Below, piece after piece: positions 47,999 through 57,913 of a DNA stretch of 64,000 bases. Both the position numbers and the translations under genes were made by a program. Source of the stretch: Alkalibacterium sp034520745 (lineage in GTDB: Bacteria; Bacillota; Bacilli; Lactobacillales; Carnobacteriaceae_A); the NCBI GenBank assembly GCA_034520745.1, contig JAXHNF010000012.1, forward strand, positions 62,001-126,000, read 5' to 3'. Under the pieces are notes generated by a model, which saw only the letters and a list, made by a program, of their open reading frames with translations, was not told the DNA's origin and made no database searches. Numbering within the stretch: position 1 is the stretch's first letter; every line of letters starts with the position of its first letter.

Positions 47999-48176
47999 TT
48001 CTAAACGTGCTCCTAAAAGCAGCCCCGCCGTCCACTTCACGAATAATGCTCGATAATCTTCGATTATCTTGCGCTTATTCGCTCCAGTTGCCATAGCCGT
48101 TACTGCTTCAGCAGTTAGCGGATAAGGTATGCGTTAGAAGTTACGGGGCTAAACGCTTTTCTTCGCACTCTCTGTC
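47999..48176 (-). ncRNA. R1 structured repeat element, copy 2, in the gcvT leader
   Basis: The same element as at 29379-29552 and in the same orientation relative to its downstream gene. The long stem is TAGCCCCG (48144-48151) with CGGGGCTG (48020-48027). Relative to copy 1, one A-U pair is replaced by C-G, and one C-G becomes U-G, so pairing is kept. The hairpin GATAATC/GATTATC is perfect here. It starts about 10 nt after a possible transcription start. It is not the glycine riboswitch consensus. Confidence 0.6.
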
Positions 48177-48187
48177 ATTTCTCTTTC

Positions 48188-48215
48188 ATTTTAACACGAT
48201 TGCCCTACTTCTGAA
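48188..48215 (-). promoter_or_regulatory. possible gcv operon promoter
   Basis: TAAAAT minus 10 with a weak TTCAGA minus 35, 16-bp spacer, placing R1 at the start of the transcript. Confidence 0.35.
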
Positions 48216-48373
48216 ACTAGAAAAGGTGAAGATGAGAAAGTTAAGTAAGCGCATTCATAACCCTCTCATTTAACGCCTACTTACTTCCTGCTTTTAATAT
48301 CGCTTGACCTTCTTTTTTAAGAGTTCCAGGGTGGTGTGCTATACTTGAATCACTACTGAAGGAGGTCTTTTTC

Positions 48374-49570
48374 ATGGTAAAAGCAATGTCAGATTTTGTT
48401 TACTACAATCCTGTGAAAATATTATTTGGAAAAAATAAAATTGAAGAACTGGGTGCCCTTGTTCCAGATGGCAAGAAGGTTCTGATTATTTACGGTGGTG
48501 GGAGCGTGAAGCGTTTCGGTACACTGGACCGCGTGAAAGAAGCCCTCAGAGACCATATCGTCGGCGAGTTCGGCGGCATCGAGGCCAACCCCACTTTTGA
48601 AACATGCATGAAAGCTGTGGACTACTACAAAGAAGGCCGCTACGACTATATCCTTGGCGGTTGGCGGCGGTTCGGTCATCGACGGGACGAAATTCATCGC
48701 GGCGGCTATCGCAGTTCGACGGTGATCCGAAAGACATCTTCGGCAAAGGCGTGGGCCGTGGCCTGCCGGTTGAATCGGCTGTCCCGTTCGGAACGGTGCT
48801 CACCCTGCCTGCGACAGCTTCGGAGATGAACGACACGTCCGTCATCACCTTCAAAGAAGAAAAAGCCAAAATCAGCTTCAGCAGCATGGAAGGTCTTTCC
48901 GCAGTTTTCCATCCTGGAGCCGGAACTCACCTATACTCTGCCCAAGCGACAGCTGGCCAACGGCATCACGGATGCATTCGTGCATATCATCGAGCAGTAC
49001 CTGACTTATCCGGTCAACGGGATGGTCCAGGACGAATTTGCCGAAGGACTGCTGCGCATTCTGATCGACATCGGTCCGGACGTTGTGGATGAAGACAATC
49101 ATGACTATGCGCTGCGTTCGAATTACATGTGGACGGCCACACTGGCACTCAACCGCATCCTGTCTCGCGGGGTTCCCGGCGACTGGTCTACACACGGACT
49201 GGGGCATGAGATCACGGTGCTGAACCATACCGACCATGCCCGCAGTTTGTCCGCTTTGCTTCCGGCCGTGATGATGGTCCGCAAACTCAAGAAATGGGAC
49301 AAGCTCGTGCAGTACGCTGAAAAAGTCTGGGGCATCACAGAAGGTTCAGAAGAAACCAAGATCGACGCAGCGATTTTAAAAACAGTGGCGTTCTTTAAAT
49401 CCTTGGACATGCCGACCAATCTGTCAGAAGTCGGTGTGGAAGAAAGTGACATCGATACCCTAGTGGCTCAGCTGGAAGCTCACGGCAATGAGGCGATATC
49501 CGAACGCGGCGACCAGACGCTTGACGTGTCGCGTGAGATCTACCAGAAAGCTCTGGAATTAGACTTTTAA
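48374..49570 (+). CDS. iron-containing alcohol dehydrogenase, YqhD/BdhA-like, frameshifts
   Basis: NADP-dependent aldehyde reductase family. FVYYNPVKILFGKNKIEELG, IYGGGSVKRFGTLDRV and ATASEMNDTSVITFKEEKAK are diagnostic of the YqhD branch. Metal ligands are expected in NGITDAFVHIIEQYL (Asp, His), THGLGHEITVLNHTDHA (two His). Frame changes lie near 48660, 48710 and 48905. About 398 residues. ATG after GAAGGAGG. It diverges from gcvT with a 440-bp gap that contains R1. Confidence 0.93.
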
Positions 49571-49606
49571 ATCGATCCGACGATAAATTTGAAAGGAGTG
49601 ATGATC

Positions 49607-50806
49607 ATGATGACCAGTAAAACGAAGTAAACTGATAGCCTCTTTCCTGCTTTCAGGATGCTTCTACTTGTCCGGATGCGGCTGGTTCGGCGAATTCGGA
49701 TGAAGACAGATTCGCCTAATACGGATGAAGAAACCCCCGTGGTTGGTGATGGAACAGATACAGACTGAAACTGACTCCGGTACAGATGACGGATCAAGAC
49801 GCTGAAGAAACATGACGGAGATGAAACTGAAGTGTAACAGGACTTGACCGTCACGGTTCCCCATGACCGAAGATACTCTACTCGATTATGAAGGTGAAGG
49901 CAATGAATTCGCGGCTTTTACACGTTACCCGCAGTTCGTCAAAGACAGCATGATCCTGCAGCATGGTCGAATCGACTGGCGGCATGACCATCGTAACCAT
50001 TTACGCATATTCAGAAGAAGAAGTGAGAGAAACGTCTTCAAACGTCCCAGAAACCTATTTTAGGGAAGACTTCTTTGATACGGAACTATCAAGCCAGGCA
50101 GAAGATTTTGAAGTCATCCTGCAGCTTCCTATTGAAGAAGGCCATTCCTGGGAAAGCCCAAGCGGTTCGACTTCAGAAATCACCTCTGTCGACGTTGAGA
50201 AAGAAACACCGGAATGGTCACTGTTTCAGCGATCGAAGTCACCCGTTCGTATAGCGACGACAGCGAGATCAATCTGATTACTACGGTGAAGATATCGGTA
50301 TTACTCGAGCGCATTTTACCACTGGTGAGGACGGCGAAAGCACCATCACTTCCACATCTCGCAACTGATATTCAGAAGATACACCGGAAGAATTTATTCT
50401 GACTGTTTATCCGCCTTGATGATCAGGCGATGGGACTGGACAGGAATGCTGTCACGATGGAGCTGTTACACCAATGACCCTGCCCGACTCGCTCTAGCTG
50501 AGATCTCTGAAGGGTCAGGCACCGGATACAGAAACAGCCCAGGTCATCGACGACAGTGTGACGATCAACTTCATGTATCTGCGTGAAGACGGTGTCGTGC
50601 ATATAGACTTCTCGGCCAACTTGTCCGAAATGAATGCCGGGGCCGGAGTCGAAGCTCTTATTCTACAGGGCATCGTCAACACGATCGGTGACTACTACGG
50701 CGTCGAGGAAGTCCTGCTGACGCTTGACGAAGAACCGTACGAATCCGGTCACCTCTCGTTCGAAGAAGGCGAAACCCTGTCAGTCGACTATACAGACGTG
50801 AATTAA
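49607..50806 (+). CDS. GerMN-domain lipoprotein, heavily frame-broken
   Basis: Start near 49607 after AAAGGAG. The signal peptide reads SKLIASFLLSGCFYLSGCGW in one frame, with lipobox LLSGC or YLSGC. An acidic Thr-rich linker follows. Then a domain with STGGMTIVTIYAYSEEEV and QLPIEEGHSWESPSGSTS, and finally a clear GerMN unit: FMYLREDGVVHIDFSANLSE, NAGAGVEALILQGIVNTIG and VLLTLDEEPYESGH. At least seven frame changes occur over 1.2 kb. About 390 residues. GerMN lipoproteins sit at the outer membrane face; the role in non-sporulating bacteria is unknown. Confidence 0.8.
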
Positions 50807-50812
50807 ATCAGA

Positions 50813-50872
50813 AAAGACTATTCTCTTCTCTTTCTCTTTGCAGGAGCGAGAGGGCATAGTCTTTTTTTGTTT
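50813..50872 (+). terminator. Rho-independent terminator
   Basis: AAAGACTAT...ATAGTCTTT with inner CTCTT/GAGAG pairs and a T run behind the lipoprotein. Confidence 0.8.
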
Positions 50873-50939
50873 GGATAGCTTTGGGGACCAAAGCTTCTTT
50901 ATTCGCTTTTTGGTTCGTGCTTTTTCAGGTTCGGCGGGG

Positions 50940-51316
50940 AAATCGACTGTAGGACGGTCAACTCGTTTGATACGACCTGCATGAGTTGGCCGTTTCAAGC
51001 AGAAAAAAAGTCGACCCACCAGTAATAGTATAGGTGACTCGACCATTTTGATCACGAAATGGTCGACCCAGATCTCTCTACCGTGAGTGCATTCGTCGAG
51101 TTGACCTATTTATTGCTGCTGGAGTATGGTCGACTCGCAGACTGTCGCACGGCTCCTGCGTCTAGTTGAGCCATTTTCGGGCGTCGGAAAACGGGTTCGA
51201 CTCGAGTCCTGTCGTCAAAGATCATCGAGTTGGCCATTTTGATCGAAAAATGGTCGACCGGGATCGCTTGCCTCACTCGAGTTGACCATCCAGAGCCGAA
51301 ATACGGTCGACCCGGC
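50940..51316. repeat. tandem palindromic array D, about 7 diverged units
   Basis: Right arms at about 50957, 51010, 51062, 51129, 51195, 51253 and 51306; spacings 53, 52, 67, 66, 58 and 53. The arms are GAGTTGGCCATTTTGATCG with AAAAATGGTCGACC in the best copy (51228-51260). Spacers do not match each other, so this array looks older than A to C. Between convergent genes. Confidence 0.8.
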
Positions 51317-51365
51317 CTAAGCTTTTAGCTTCTTCCAACTTTGTCATCGAAGCTTTAAATGCAGA

Positions 51366-51396
51366 AAGAAGCTAGCCGGTGGCTAGCTTCAACCTA
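51366..51396 (-). terminator. Rho-independent terminator
   Basis: GAAGCTAGCC/GGCTAGCTTC followed by TTTCT on the minus strand. Confidence 0.85.
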
Positions 51397-51404
51397 TCAG
51401 AAAA

Positions 51405-52294
51405 TCATTGGTTTGTCGCTTTCTTCCGTTATTATCTGTAGGTTCAGTCGTTCTATTCTTATCTTCTGTTTCTTTATCGGTCTCTGTTTCTTCCTTTGAG
51501 ATCTTTTCTGAGATCAGCTGATCCAGTATCCGATTCCTTCTCTCTAGTTACTTCTTTGTACCGGTTCTTCGATCGATGCTTCATCTTTGCTCTTTTACCG
51601 GTTCTTCTTCAGGTTCGTCTTCGGTATCCCGGTCAGCATCAGTTTCTGCATCCTTTTCAGACTCTTTTACAGGCTTGGCAGAATCTTTTTCATCTTCTTC
51701 CGGTTCTTCCTTTTTATCGGCAGGCTGTTCACTTGTTTCTCCCGATCCTGCTTCTTTATCCTCTTTTTTATTCGATGAAGGCTTTATCTGACGGGTTCGA
51801 TGACGGCTTTTGGGTCACGTCTTCAGCAGCGGTTTGTTTCTTATTCGACTTTCGGAAGTCTCGGTGGAAGAACGGCTTTCTACCGGTGCTGTCCAGTCCT
51901 CTGCGTCATCTGTCGCTTCAGTTTCAGTCAGCTCTGTGTCGGCTTCTGTCTCCTCTTCAGCAGGATCAGTCTCTTCTTCCGCCTCTTCAGAATCATCAGG
52001 ATCCTCGTCGGCAATTTCTTCACTGTTATCTTCTTCGTTCTTCTTCGAGAAATCTTCAGTTGCTTCCAGATCTTCTTCATTAATGTCCGGATCTTTTTCA
52101 TCCGTTGAACGCCCGACTTCCGATTCCACAGCCTGGATGTTTCGGCCTTCGATCCGGTTGCGGGTTTGTCCGATGCCGATGATCACGATGATGACCAGAA
52201 CCAGTACCAGTGCGGAAATGACACTCGTCGCGGCTTTGTTTTCTTTGATAAATGATTTCAATGAACGTAAACTGTCTGATAGCAGGCTTTTCAT
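51405..52294 (-). CDS. single-pass protein with long acidic Glu/Asp/Ser/Thr-rich tail, frameshifts
   Basis: ATG at 52294 (MKSLLSDSLRSLKSFIKENK) after AAAGGAGATG. One helix, AATSVISALVLVLVIIVIIG, then a very acidic region (DEKDPDINEEDLEATED, EEAEEETDPAEEETEADTEL) continuing after frame changes near 51820, 51610 and 51540 as KKEEPEEDEKDSAKPVKESE, DADRDTEDEPEEEPVKEQ. The end near 51405 is uncertain. The layout recalls YrrS-type or cell-surface linker proteins, but no folded domain is seen. Confidence 0.7.
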
Positions 52295-52384
52295 AAGACA
52301 TCTCCTTTTCGCATATTTAGAACCAGTATAACACAGCTTTACAATGGTTTTGACCCATTTCACAAAAAAATATATATCATCGTA

Positions 52385-52430
52385 TAAAAAACCTTCCTCA
52401 CTGCACTACTGGCAGCAAGGAAGGTTCAGA
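52385..52430 (-). terminator. Rho-independent terminator after pepV
   Basis: AACCTTCCT/AGGAAGGTT with further inner pairs, then TTTTTTAT on the minus strand. Confidence 0.9.
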
Positions 52431-52448
52431 TCGGTCATTTATTCAGTT

Positions 52449-53855
52449 TTACTTGATCAGTTCGTAGATAGCTTCTGCGTAGATCGCCATGGAATCCATC
52501 AGGTTGTCGACAGCCATAAATTCATTGGCCTGGTGCATCGTGTCGACACTGTCCGGGAACATCGCACCGTAGGCAACGCCGCGTGCCATCAAGCGGCCGT
52601 ATGTGCCTCCGCCGATGACCATTTCGTGCGCGTCCAGTCCGGTCTGACGGTGATAGACGTCCAGCAGGGTCGTAACCAGCGGATCGTTCGCCGGAACGTA
52701 ATGCGGCTCTTTTCCGTTGGCTTTGGATAAGGTCACGTCGTAATCCGACAATTTCGCCTTGAAGGATTCGAACAGATCCTCTTCGGTCGTGCCTTGAGGG
52801 TAGCGCATGTTCACTGTGATCTTGCCGCCTTCATTCGCTTTGAATGCGAAGACGCCAGGGTTTGAAGTCAGTTCACCCATTATTTCATCAGTGACCGCGA
52901 TCCCCAGTTTTTTACCTTCTGGATCGTCATGCAGATAAAGCATGGTCAGTTCCAGGAAGTCTTTGGCATCTTTGGCAAAGTCGAAATCTGACAGGTAGCG
53001 TGCGAGGTAAGTGGCGGCATTGACGCCACTGGCCGGCTTGCTTCCGTGAGCTGCTTTCCCTGTCATTTCAAGGGTGACCTGGTCGCCGTCAACAGCTGCA
53101 ACGCCTGAGACAGGCAGTCCTTTCAGGAAGTCTGCTAAACCAGACTGCAGGGCTTCGGGATTTTTGCTTTTAACGACAGCGACCGCTTCTTGAGGAACCA
53201 TGTTCGGACGCAGGCCTGCTTCGAACTGAACCAGTTCTTCGGATCCGCCGTCAACGGCTCCTTTTGTTTCGATGAAGACCGTCGCATTCCCTTTTTCACC
53301 ATTGATGATCGGGAAGGTCGCATCCGGAGAGAAACCGAAGTCGGGTTCCTGTTCCGTTTCAAGGTAGTGCTTGATACCTTTCCATTCGCTTTCTTCATCC
53401 GTGCCGATAATGAATCGGACTTTTTTGGAAACGGGAAGGTCCAGATCCTTGATCATTTTCAGCGCATAATAAGCGGCCATCCCAGGTCCCTTGTCGTCAC
53501 TGGATCCGCGTGCATATAGACGGCCGTCTTTGATGACCGGTTCGAACGGATCGGTATCCCAGCCTGTGCCGGTCGGTACAACGTCCACGTGGGCCAAAAC
53601 GCCCATCAGTTCGTCGCCGTCACCGTATTCGATGTGTCCGGCCCATCCGTCGACATTTTTAGTTTTGAACCCGTCACGTTCGCCTAAAGCCAAGAACGCT
53701 TCAAGTGCTTCTTTGGGCCCCGGACCTACAGGAGCTTCCTCTGTTGCTTTAGCGTCGTCACGCACGGAATCGATGCGCAGCATGGCGAATAAATCTTCCA
53801 GGTAAGCATCCTTGCGTTTGGCTGCTTCTGCTTTCCAGTCTATATGTTGTGTCAT
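52449..53855 (-). CDS. pepV: dipeptidase PepV (M20 family)
   Basis: Cytoplasmic zinc dipeptidase. 468 residues from ATG 53855 (MTQHIDWKAEAAKRKDAYLE) after AAGGAGGAAG; earlier codons in the frame lack a ribosome site. Zinc ligands and base are visible: His in VLAHVDVVPTG, Asp in RGSSDDKGPG, Glu-Glu in GTDEESEWKG, Asp in FSPDATFP, and His in DTMHQANEFM. Intact. Complements PepS in peptide use. Confidence 0.97.
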   Translation of the reverse strand: MTQHIDWKAEAAKRKDAYLEDLFAMLRIDSVRDDAKATEEAPVGPGPKEALEAFLALGERDGFKTKNVDGWAGHIEYGDGDELMGVLAHVDVVPTGTGWDTDPFEPVIKDGRLYARGSSDDKGPGMAAYYALKMIKDLDLPVSKKVRFIIGTDEESEWKGIKHYLETEQEPDFGFSPDATFPIINGEKGNATVFIETKGAVDGGSEELVQFEAGLRPNMVPQEAVAVVKSKNPEALQSGLADFLKGLPVSGVAAVDGDQVTLEMTGKAAHGSKPASGVNAATYLARYLSDFDFAKDAKDFLELTMLYLHDDPEGKKLGIAVTDEIMGELTSNPGVFAFKANEGGKITVNMRYPQGTTEEDLFESFKAKLSDYDVTLSKANGKEPHYVPANDPLVTTLLDVYHRQTGLDAHEMVIGGGTYGRLMARGVAYGAMFPDSVDTMHQANEFMAVDNLMDSMAIYAEAIYELIK

Positions 53856-54069
53856 TCTATCTTCCTCCTTGATTGAGTTTCTAACTTGACTCTCCTTTAC
53901 CATTTTATCATTAATTTCATCAAACGCCAATCCATGTGTCAAATTTCTGACAATTAGTCCGATCCAGGGATCCGCAGCATTTTATGCAGGCAGTCGTTCT
54001 GACGTGATTCTTTTCACGATAAGTACTACACTAAGGGTAAGAAACTGTGAAATTTCAGGAGGGTCTCAA

Positions 54070-54915
54070 ATGGATAAAATCACCAAGGAAAAAGTACGGG
54101 CCTATATGCCCAGACGCAAGCGCGAGAGTTACAAAGGGTCTTACGGCCGTGTATTACTGGTCGGCGGGAACGAAAACATGGCCGGGGCCATCATCCTGGC
54201 TGCATCGGCCGCGGTTTACAGCGGGGCCGGGCTGGTCACAGTCGCCACGCATCCGTCCAACAAAGCCGCTCTGCACGCCCGCCTGCCCGAGTCGATGTTT
54301 GTGGATATGACGGATCAGAAACAGCTGGAAAGTCACGTCGATTCGGTCGATATGATCGTTCTGGGACCGGGTCTTGGGCGTGACGAGCAGTCACTTCAGA
54401 TCCTGCGTACCGTATATCAGACAGTCAAAGACTATCAGTTCCTGCTTGTGGACGGGGACGGAATTTATCTGCATGTCAACGAGGACGTGCCCGAACCCGA
54501 AGCCCAGCTGATACTGACCCCTCACCTGGGTGAATGGCGCACCCTCACGGATCTTTCTCCCGACGACCAGTATGATTCGGTCAATCTGGAGTACGTCAGA
54601 AAACTGAATGCCATCGTCGTTCTGAAAAAAGCACGCACGGAAGTTTACTGCGATGATGAAGTCTGGGAAAACACCACCGGAAACCCATCGATGGCCACGG
54701 GCGGCATGGGCGACACTCTGGCCGGCATGATCGGCGGCTTTGTTCCGCAGTTCGATTCAGTGAAACAAGGCGTCCTGTCCGCCGTCTATCTCCACAGCTA
54801 CATCGCCGACGATCTGAGTCTGACGCATTACGTCACGCTGCCGACAATGATCATCGAGCAGATTCCCGAAGTCATGAAGGAGTTCGCGTCGGAAAAATCG
54901 AGAAGATGGGTTTAA
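54070..54915 (+). CDS. nnrD: ADP-dependent (S)-NAD(P)H-hydrate dehydratase
   Basis: Repairs hydrated NADH and NADPH. 281 residues, intact. ATG 54070 after GGAGGG. Ribokinase-like carbohydrate kinase fold: YGRVLLVGGNENMAGAIILA, YSGAGLVTVATHPSNKAALH, LGPGLGRDEQS, LTPHLGEWRTL and the catalytic GNPSMATGGMGDTLAGMI. Lacks the epimerase domain found fused in some bacteria. Confidence 0.95.
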   Translation: MDKITKEKVRAYMPRRKRESYKGSYGRVLLVGGNENMAGAIILAASAAVYSGAGLVTVATHPSNKAALHARLPESMFVDMTDQKQLESHVDSVDMIVLGPGLGRDEQSLQILRTVYQTVKDYQFLLVDGDGIYLHVNEDVPEPEAQLILTPHLGEWRTLTDLSPDDQYDSVNLEYVRKLNAIVVLKKARTEVYCDDEVWENTTGNPSMATGGMGDTLAGMIGGFVPQFDSVKQGVLSAVYLHSYIADDLSLTHYVTLPTMIIEQIPEVMKEFASEKSRRWV

Positions 54916-55015
54916 CATAGGCAAAATGTTCCTTCATACTTTTTCCATTGCTACCCTTAGTGATACAAGGTACAATTAGACAGTGGAATAGACTTGTGTG
55001 AAGGATGACGTTTAA

Positions 55016-55279
55016 ATGAAAAAGAAAATCTTTTGGATCAACAGCTGGGTCTTTCTCCTCGGCTTCCTGCTCATGTGGCTGAACTTTCAGCTCGTTTATT
55101 TTCTGGGCATTGCCGGACTGTTTGTGTTTGCCCTGTGGCAGATGCCTAAAGGAAGCGGCGAATACACAGATGAAGAGTATGCCTTTGAAAAACGCAAGAC
55201 GCTCTGGACGATGAGTATCGCGGCGGCGTATATTTCAGCCGGTTTTCTCGCGCTTATTCTGCAGACCTTTGTTTTCTGA
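55016..55279 (+). CDS. small membrane protein with three predicted helices
   Basis: 87 residues. INSWVFLLGFLLMWLNFQLV and FLGIAGLFVFALWQM form a hairpin, then a charged loop KGSGEYTDEEYAFEKRKTL and a last helix MSIAAAYISAGFLALILQTF. Only a weak AAGGATG site before ATG. Family not recognised. Confidence 0.75.
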   Translation: MKKKIFWINSWVFLLGFLLMWLNFQLVYFLGIAGLFVFALWQMPKGSGEYTDEEYAFEKRKTLWTMSIAAAYISAGFLALILQTFVF

Positions 55280-55299
55280 CAAAAAGCTGAATGTTATAA

Positions 55300-55376
55300 C
55301 TAAAAAAAAGACATGACAGTCGGTTCGCTCATCCTTTGATTAAAGGGTGGCGCCTCACTGGTCATGTCTTTTTATT
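55300..55376. terminator. bidirectional terminator
   Basis: AAAAAGACATGACAGT-type arm (AAAAAAAGACATGAC with GTCATGTCTTTTT) around a GGCG-rich loop, between convergent genes. Confidence 0.85.
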
Positions 55377-55396
55377 ATATCCTTTATGTTCTAATC

Positions 55397-56125
55397 TTAA
55401 CTTTCCTGCAGCAGTCTGATTTCATCCTCTGTCAGCGGACGGTATGCCCCAAGTTCAAGGCCTGGATCCAGCTTCAGCTCTCCCATGGACAGGCGTTTCA
55501 GATAGATCACAGTCTTGCCGACAGCTTCCATCATGCGTTTGACCTGATGGAATTTGCCTTCCTGAATGACCACTTCCACTCTGGAAGTCCCGAGGCTTTC
55601 ATCCGTCTCCAGAATGATCAGTTCAGCCGGCATGGTCGTGAAGGATTCGTGCTCGTCTTCAAGCAGGATGCCTTTTTTGAACGTTTCGACATCATCTTGA
55701 GTGACCAGCCCTTCCACTTCGGCAAGGTACTTTTTATCGACGTGGTGCTTCGGTGACAGCAGACGGTGCGTCAGCTTGCCGTCGTTGGTCAGCACAAGCA
55801 GGCCTTCCGTATCGATATCCAGACGACCGACCGGATGCGGTTCCTGCAGGCTGTCCTGCGGTTCAAGCAGATCCACGACCGTTTCGTGCACGAGGTCTTC
55901 CGTTGCGCTGATCACGCCCTGAGGCTTGTTCAGCATGAAGTAGACGAACTCCTGATAGTCAATGCTTTCCCCTCCGACGGTGATCGTGTCGGTATCAGGA
56001 TCGACATGTGTCTTGGGATCAGTGATCACTGTCTCGTTCACTTCAACGATTTTTTTCTTCAATAATTTTTTCACTTCTTTGCGTGTCCCTAACCCGCTGT
56101 GGGCTAAAAGTTTGTCTAAGCGCAT
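55397..56125 (-). CDS. rsuA: 16S rRNA pseudouridine synthase, RsuA family
   Basis: 242 residues, intact. N-terminal S4 domain (MRLDKLLAHSGLGTRKEVKK), then the catalytic domain with HPVGRLDIDTEGLLVLTNDG holding the active Asp. KFHQVKRMMEAVGKTV and LKRLSMGEL are the C-terminal family motifs. RsuA makes pseudouridine 516 in 16S rRNA. It follows the MurJ-like gene by 34 bp, a pairing also seen as ytgP-ytzG in Bacillus. Confidence 0.93.
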   Translation of the reverse strand: MRLDKLLAHSGLGTRKEVKKLLKKKIVEVNETVITDPKTHVDPDTDTITVGGESIDYQEFVYFMLNKPQGVISATEDLVHETVVDLLEPQDSLQEPHPVGRLDIDTEGLLVLTNDGKLTHRLLSPKHHVDKKYLAEVEGLVTQDDVETFKKGILLEDEHESFTTMPAELIILETDESLGTSRVEVVIQEGKFHQVKRMMEAVGKTVIYLKRLSMGELKLDPGLELGAYRPLTEDEIRLLQES

Positions 56126-56159
56126 AGGTGCTCCTCTCTTGTTTCCTGTACTTATTCAA

Positions 56160-57826
56160 TCAGTTCATTTTCAGTCTGCGACGGACGGAAGCGGCTTTGG
56201 CCCCGACCAGACGGTCAGCCAGTCTTGTTTTCAGTGCAAGGAAGCCGTAGATACCTATCCCTACTGTAGCCAGAACGGCCAGACTGAGCAGTGACTCGAA
56301 GCGGCTGTTATAGTCCACGACAAAGTTCAGTCCTATTTTCACCAGCCCGGTCCCGGCCCCCATGACGAGCGCAGAGCATAAAGATCAGCAGCGAGCGTCT
56401 GAAGAGTCGGGTCGCCGAGTAGTGTGTGTGGGTGTGCATGATTTTCATCATCATGCCGCAGCTGACCATAAAGCCTGCAATGGCTGACAGCAGCATCCCG
56501 AACGGGCCGAACCAGGCGACAAAGACGATCTGACTCAGGATCTTCACAGCCAGTCCCGAAAGCAGGGCTTTGATTGCCGGACGTGTCAGGTTGGAGGCCT
56601 GCAGGATGTTACCTAAAACAGCATATAAAGCCACGAAGATACTCATGGCAGCTGAGACCTGCGTAATGCTCGTTCCTAAATCACTTTGACCATAAAAAAC
56701 GGCATAAAGCGGTTCTGCCACGATCGCCATCCCGATGGCACGCCGGGAACATGGCAAAGAGCAGCAGCTGGACAGCTTTTGAAAACTGTCTTCTGACTTC
56801 ATTCATATTCTTCTTCGCAATCAGTTTACTGATCAGCGGAACCGACGCAATCGATAAGGCGGTACCGAATGATGTCAGGACCATGATCAGTTTATGCGCA
56901 TTTCCCTGGGTGATGCCGTATGTTTCTTCAATCATGTCGGCACTCATATCAGAAAAGGCACGCATCAGCGGACTGTATGTCAGCTGGTCGACCATCTGGA
57001 AGACGATGATTCCTGTGGCGATGATGATGAACGGGATCGAGGTCTTGATGATGTTGACGATCAACTGATTCGGTGATACCGACACTTTTCCCGCACTCTC
57101 TTCCGGTGCATAGTCAAAGGCCGTTTTCATATGCTTGAGATTATAAGCCAAAAATCCCAGTGAGAATATCGCCCCGATAAACGCAGCAAAGGTTGAAAAG
57201 GCAACAGCGGTCACAACTTCTCCGCCCAACACCTGTCTGATCATATAGACGGCACTTAAAAGAAAGATGATCCGTGTCAGCTGTTCCAGAATCTGTGAGA
57301 TCGCTGAAGGAGCCATGTTATTGTGGCCCTGAATAAACCCGCGGGTCACACTTTGCGATGGGATGATCAGTAAGGCCGGGGTCAGCGACCGCATGACGAT
57401 GACGGCTTCGCTCGTATCGGCCGATGGGCTGGACTGAGCGATAAGAGGAGCAATAAAATACATGACCAGCGCAGACAAAACACCTGTAAACGCCATGATC
57501 TTCAGTCCCTGCTTGTAGATGCCTTTGGAGACTTCGTATTCGCCAAGGGCATTGTAGTAACTGACCTGTTTGCTGATTGCAGAAGGAACCCCTGCTGTGG
57601 CCAGTGCCAGGAAAAAGCCATACGGCGTATACCCCATCTGATAGAGTGCCATAGCCGCATTACCCGGTTCCTGACCGCCCATCCAGGCAAACCAGGGAAT
57701 GATATATAATGCCCCCATGATCCTGGAAGTCATACTCCCGGCGGTCATCCATGCAGCGCCACTCACCATTCTACTATCGTGAGAGTCGTCTTTATGCCCG
57801 GCATTTTTTGTCGTATCGTTATCCAT
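56160..57826 (-). CDS. murJ: polysaccharide/lipid II flippase, MurJ (YtgP) of the MVF/PST family, frameshifts
   Basis: Fourteen-helix exporter fold. RMVSGAAWMTAGSMTSRIMG at the N terminus, LATAGVPSAISKQVSYYNAL, SQSVTRGFIQGHNNMAPSA and TSFGTALSIASVPLISK match YtgP, the Bacillus MurJ that flips lipid II. Frame changes lie near 56745 and 56360. About 555 residues when joined. Start ATG 57826. The neighbour rsuA supports YtgP over other family members such as SpoVB. Confidence 0.85.
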
Positions 57827-57913
57827 TCAATCGAAACCTTCTTTCAGATTGTCCTTTTCTATTCGTTCAAACAGTGTTTTCATCAATTAAGTGAGTATAA
57901 AGTTTATGTTCAG

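Noticed and set aside
47936..48094. Upstream extension of gcvT reading into the R1 element (MATGANKRKI...)
   Set aside because: gcvT homologues start at about 47935, which has a GGAGGG site; the extension is translated structured RNA.
47999..48176. Glycine riboswitch ahead of gcvT
   Set aside because: The position fits, and GAGAGTG at the start is suggestive, but the conserved aptamer cores are absent and the same element precedes an unrelated gene.
51496..52083. 195-codon plus-strand frame rich in Phe and Ser
   Set aside because: It is the complement of the acidic low-complexity gene on the other strand and has no start site.
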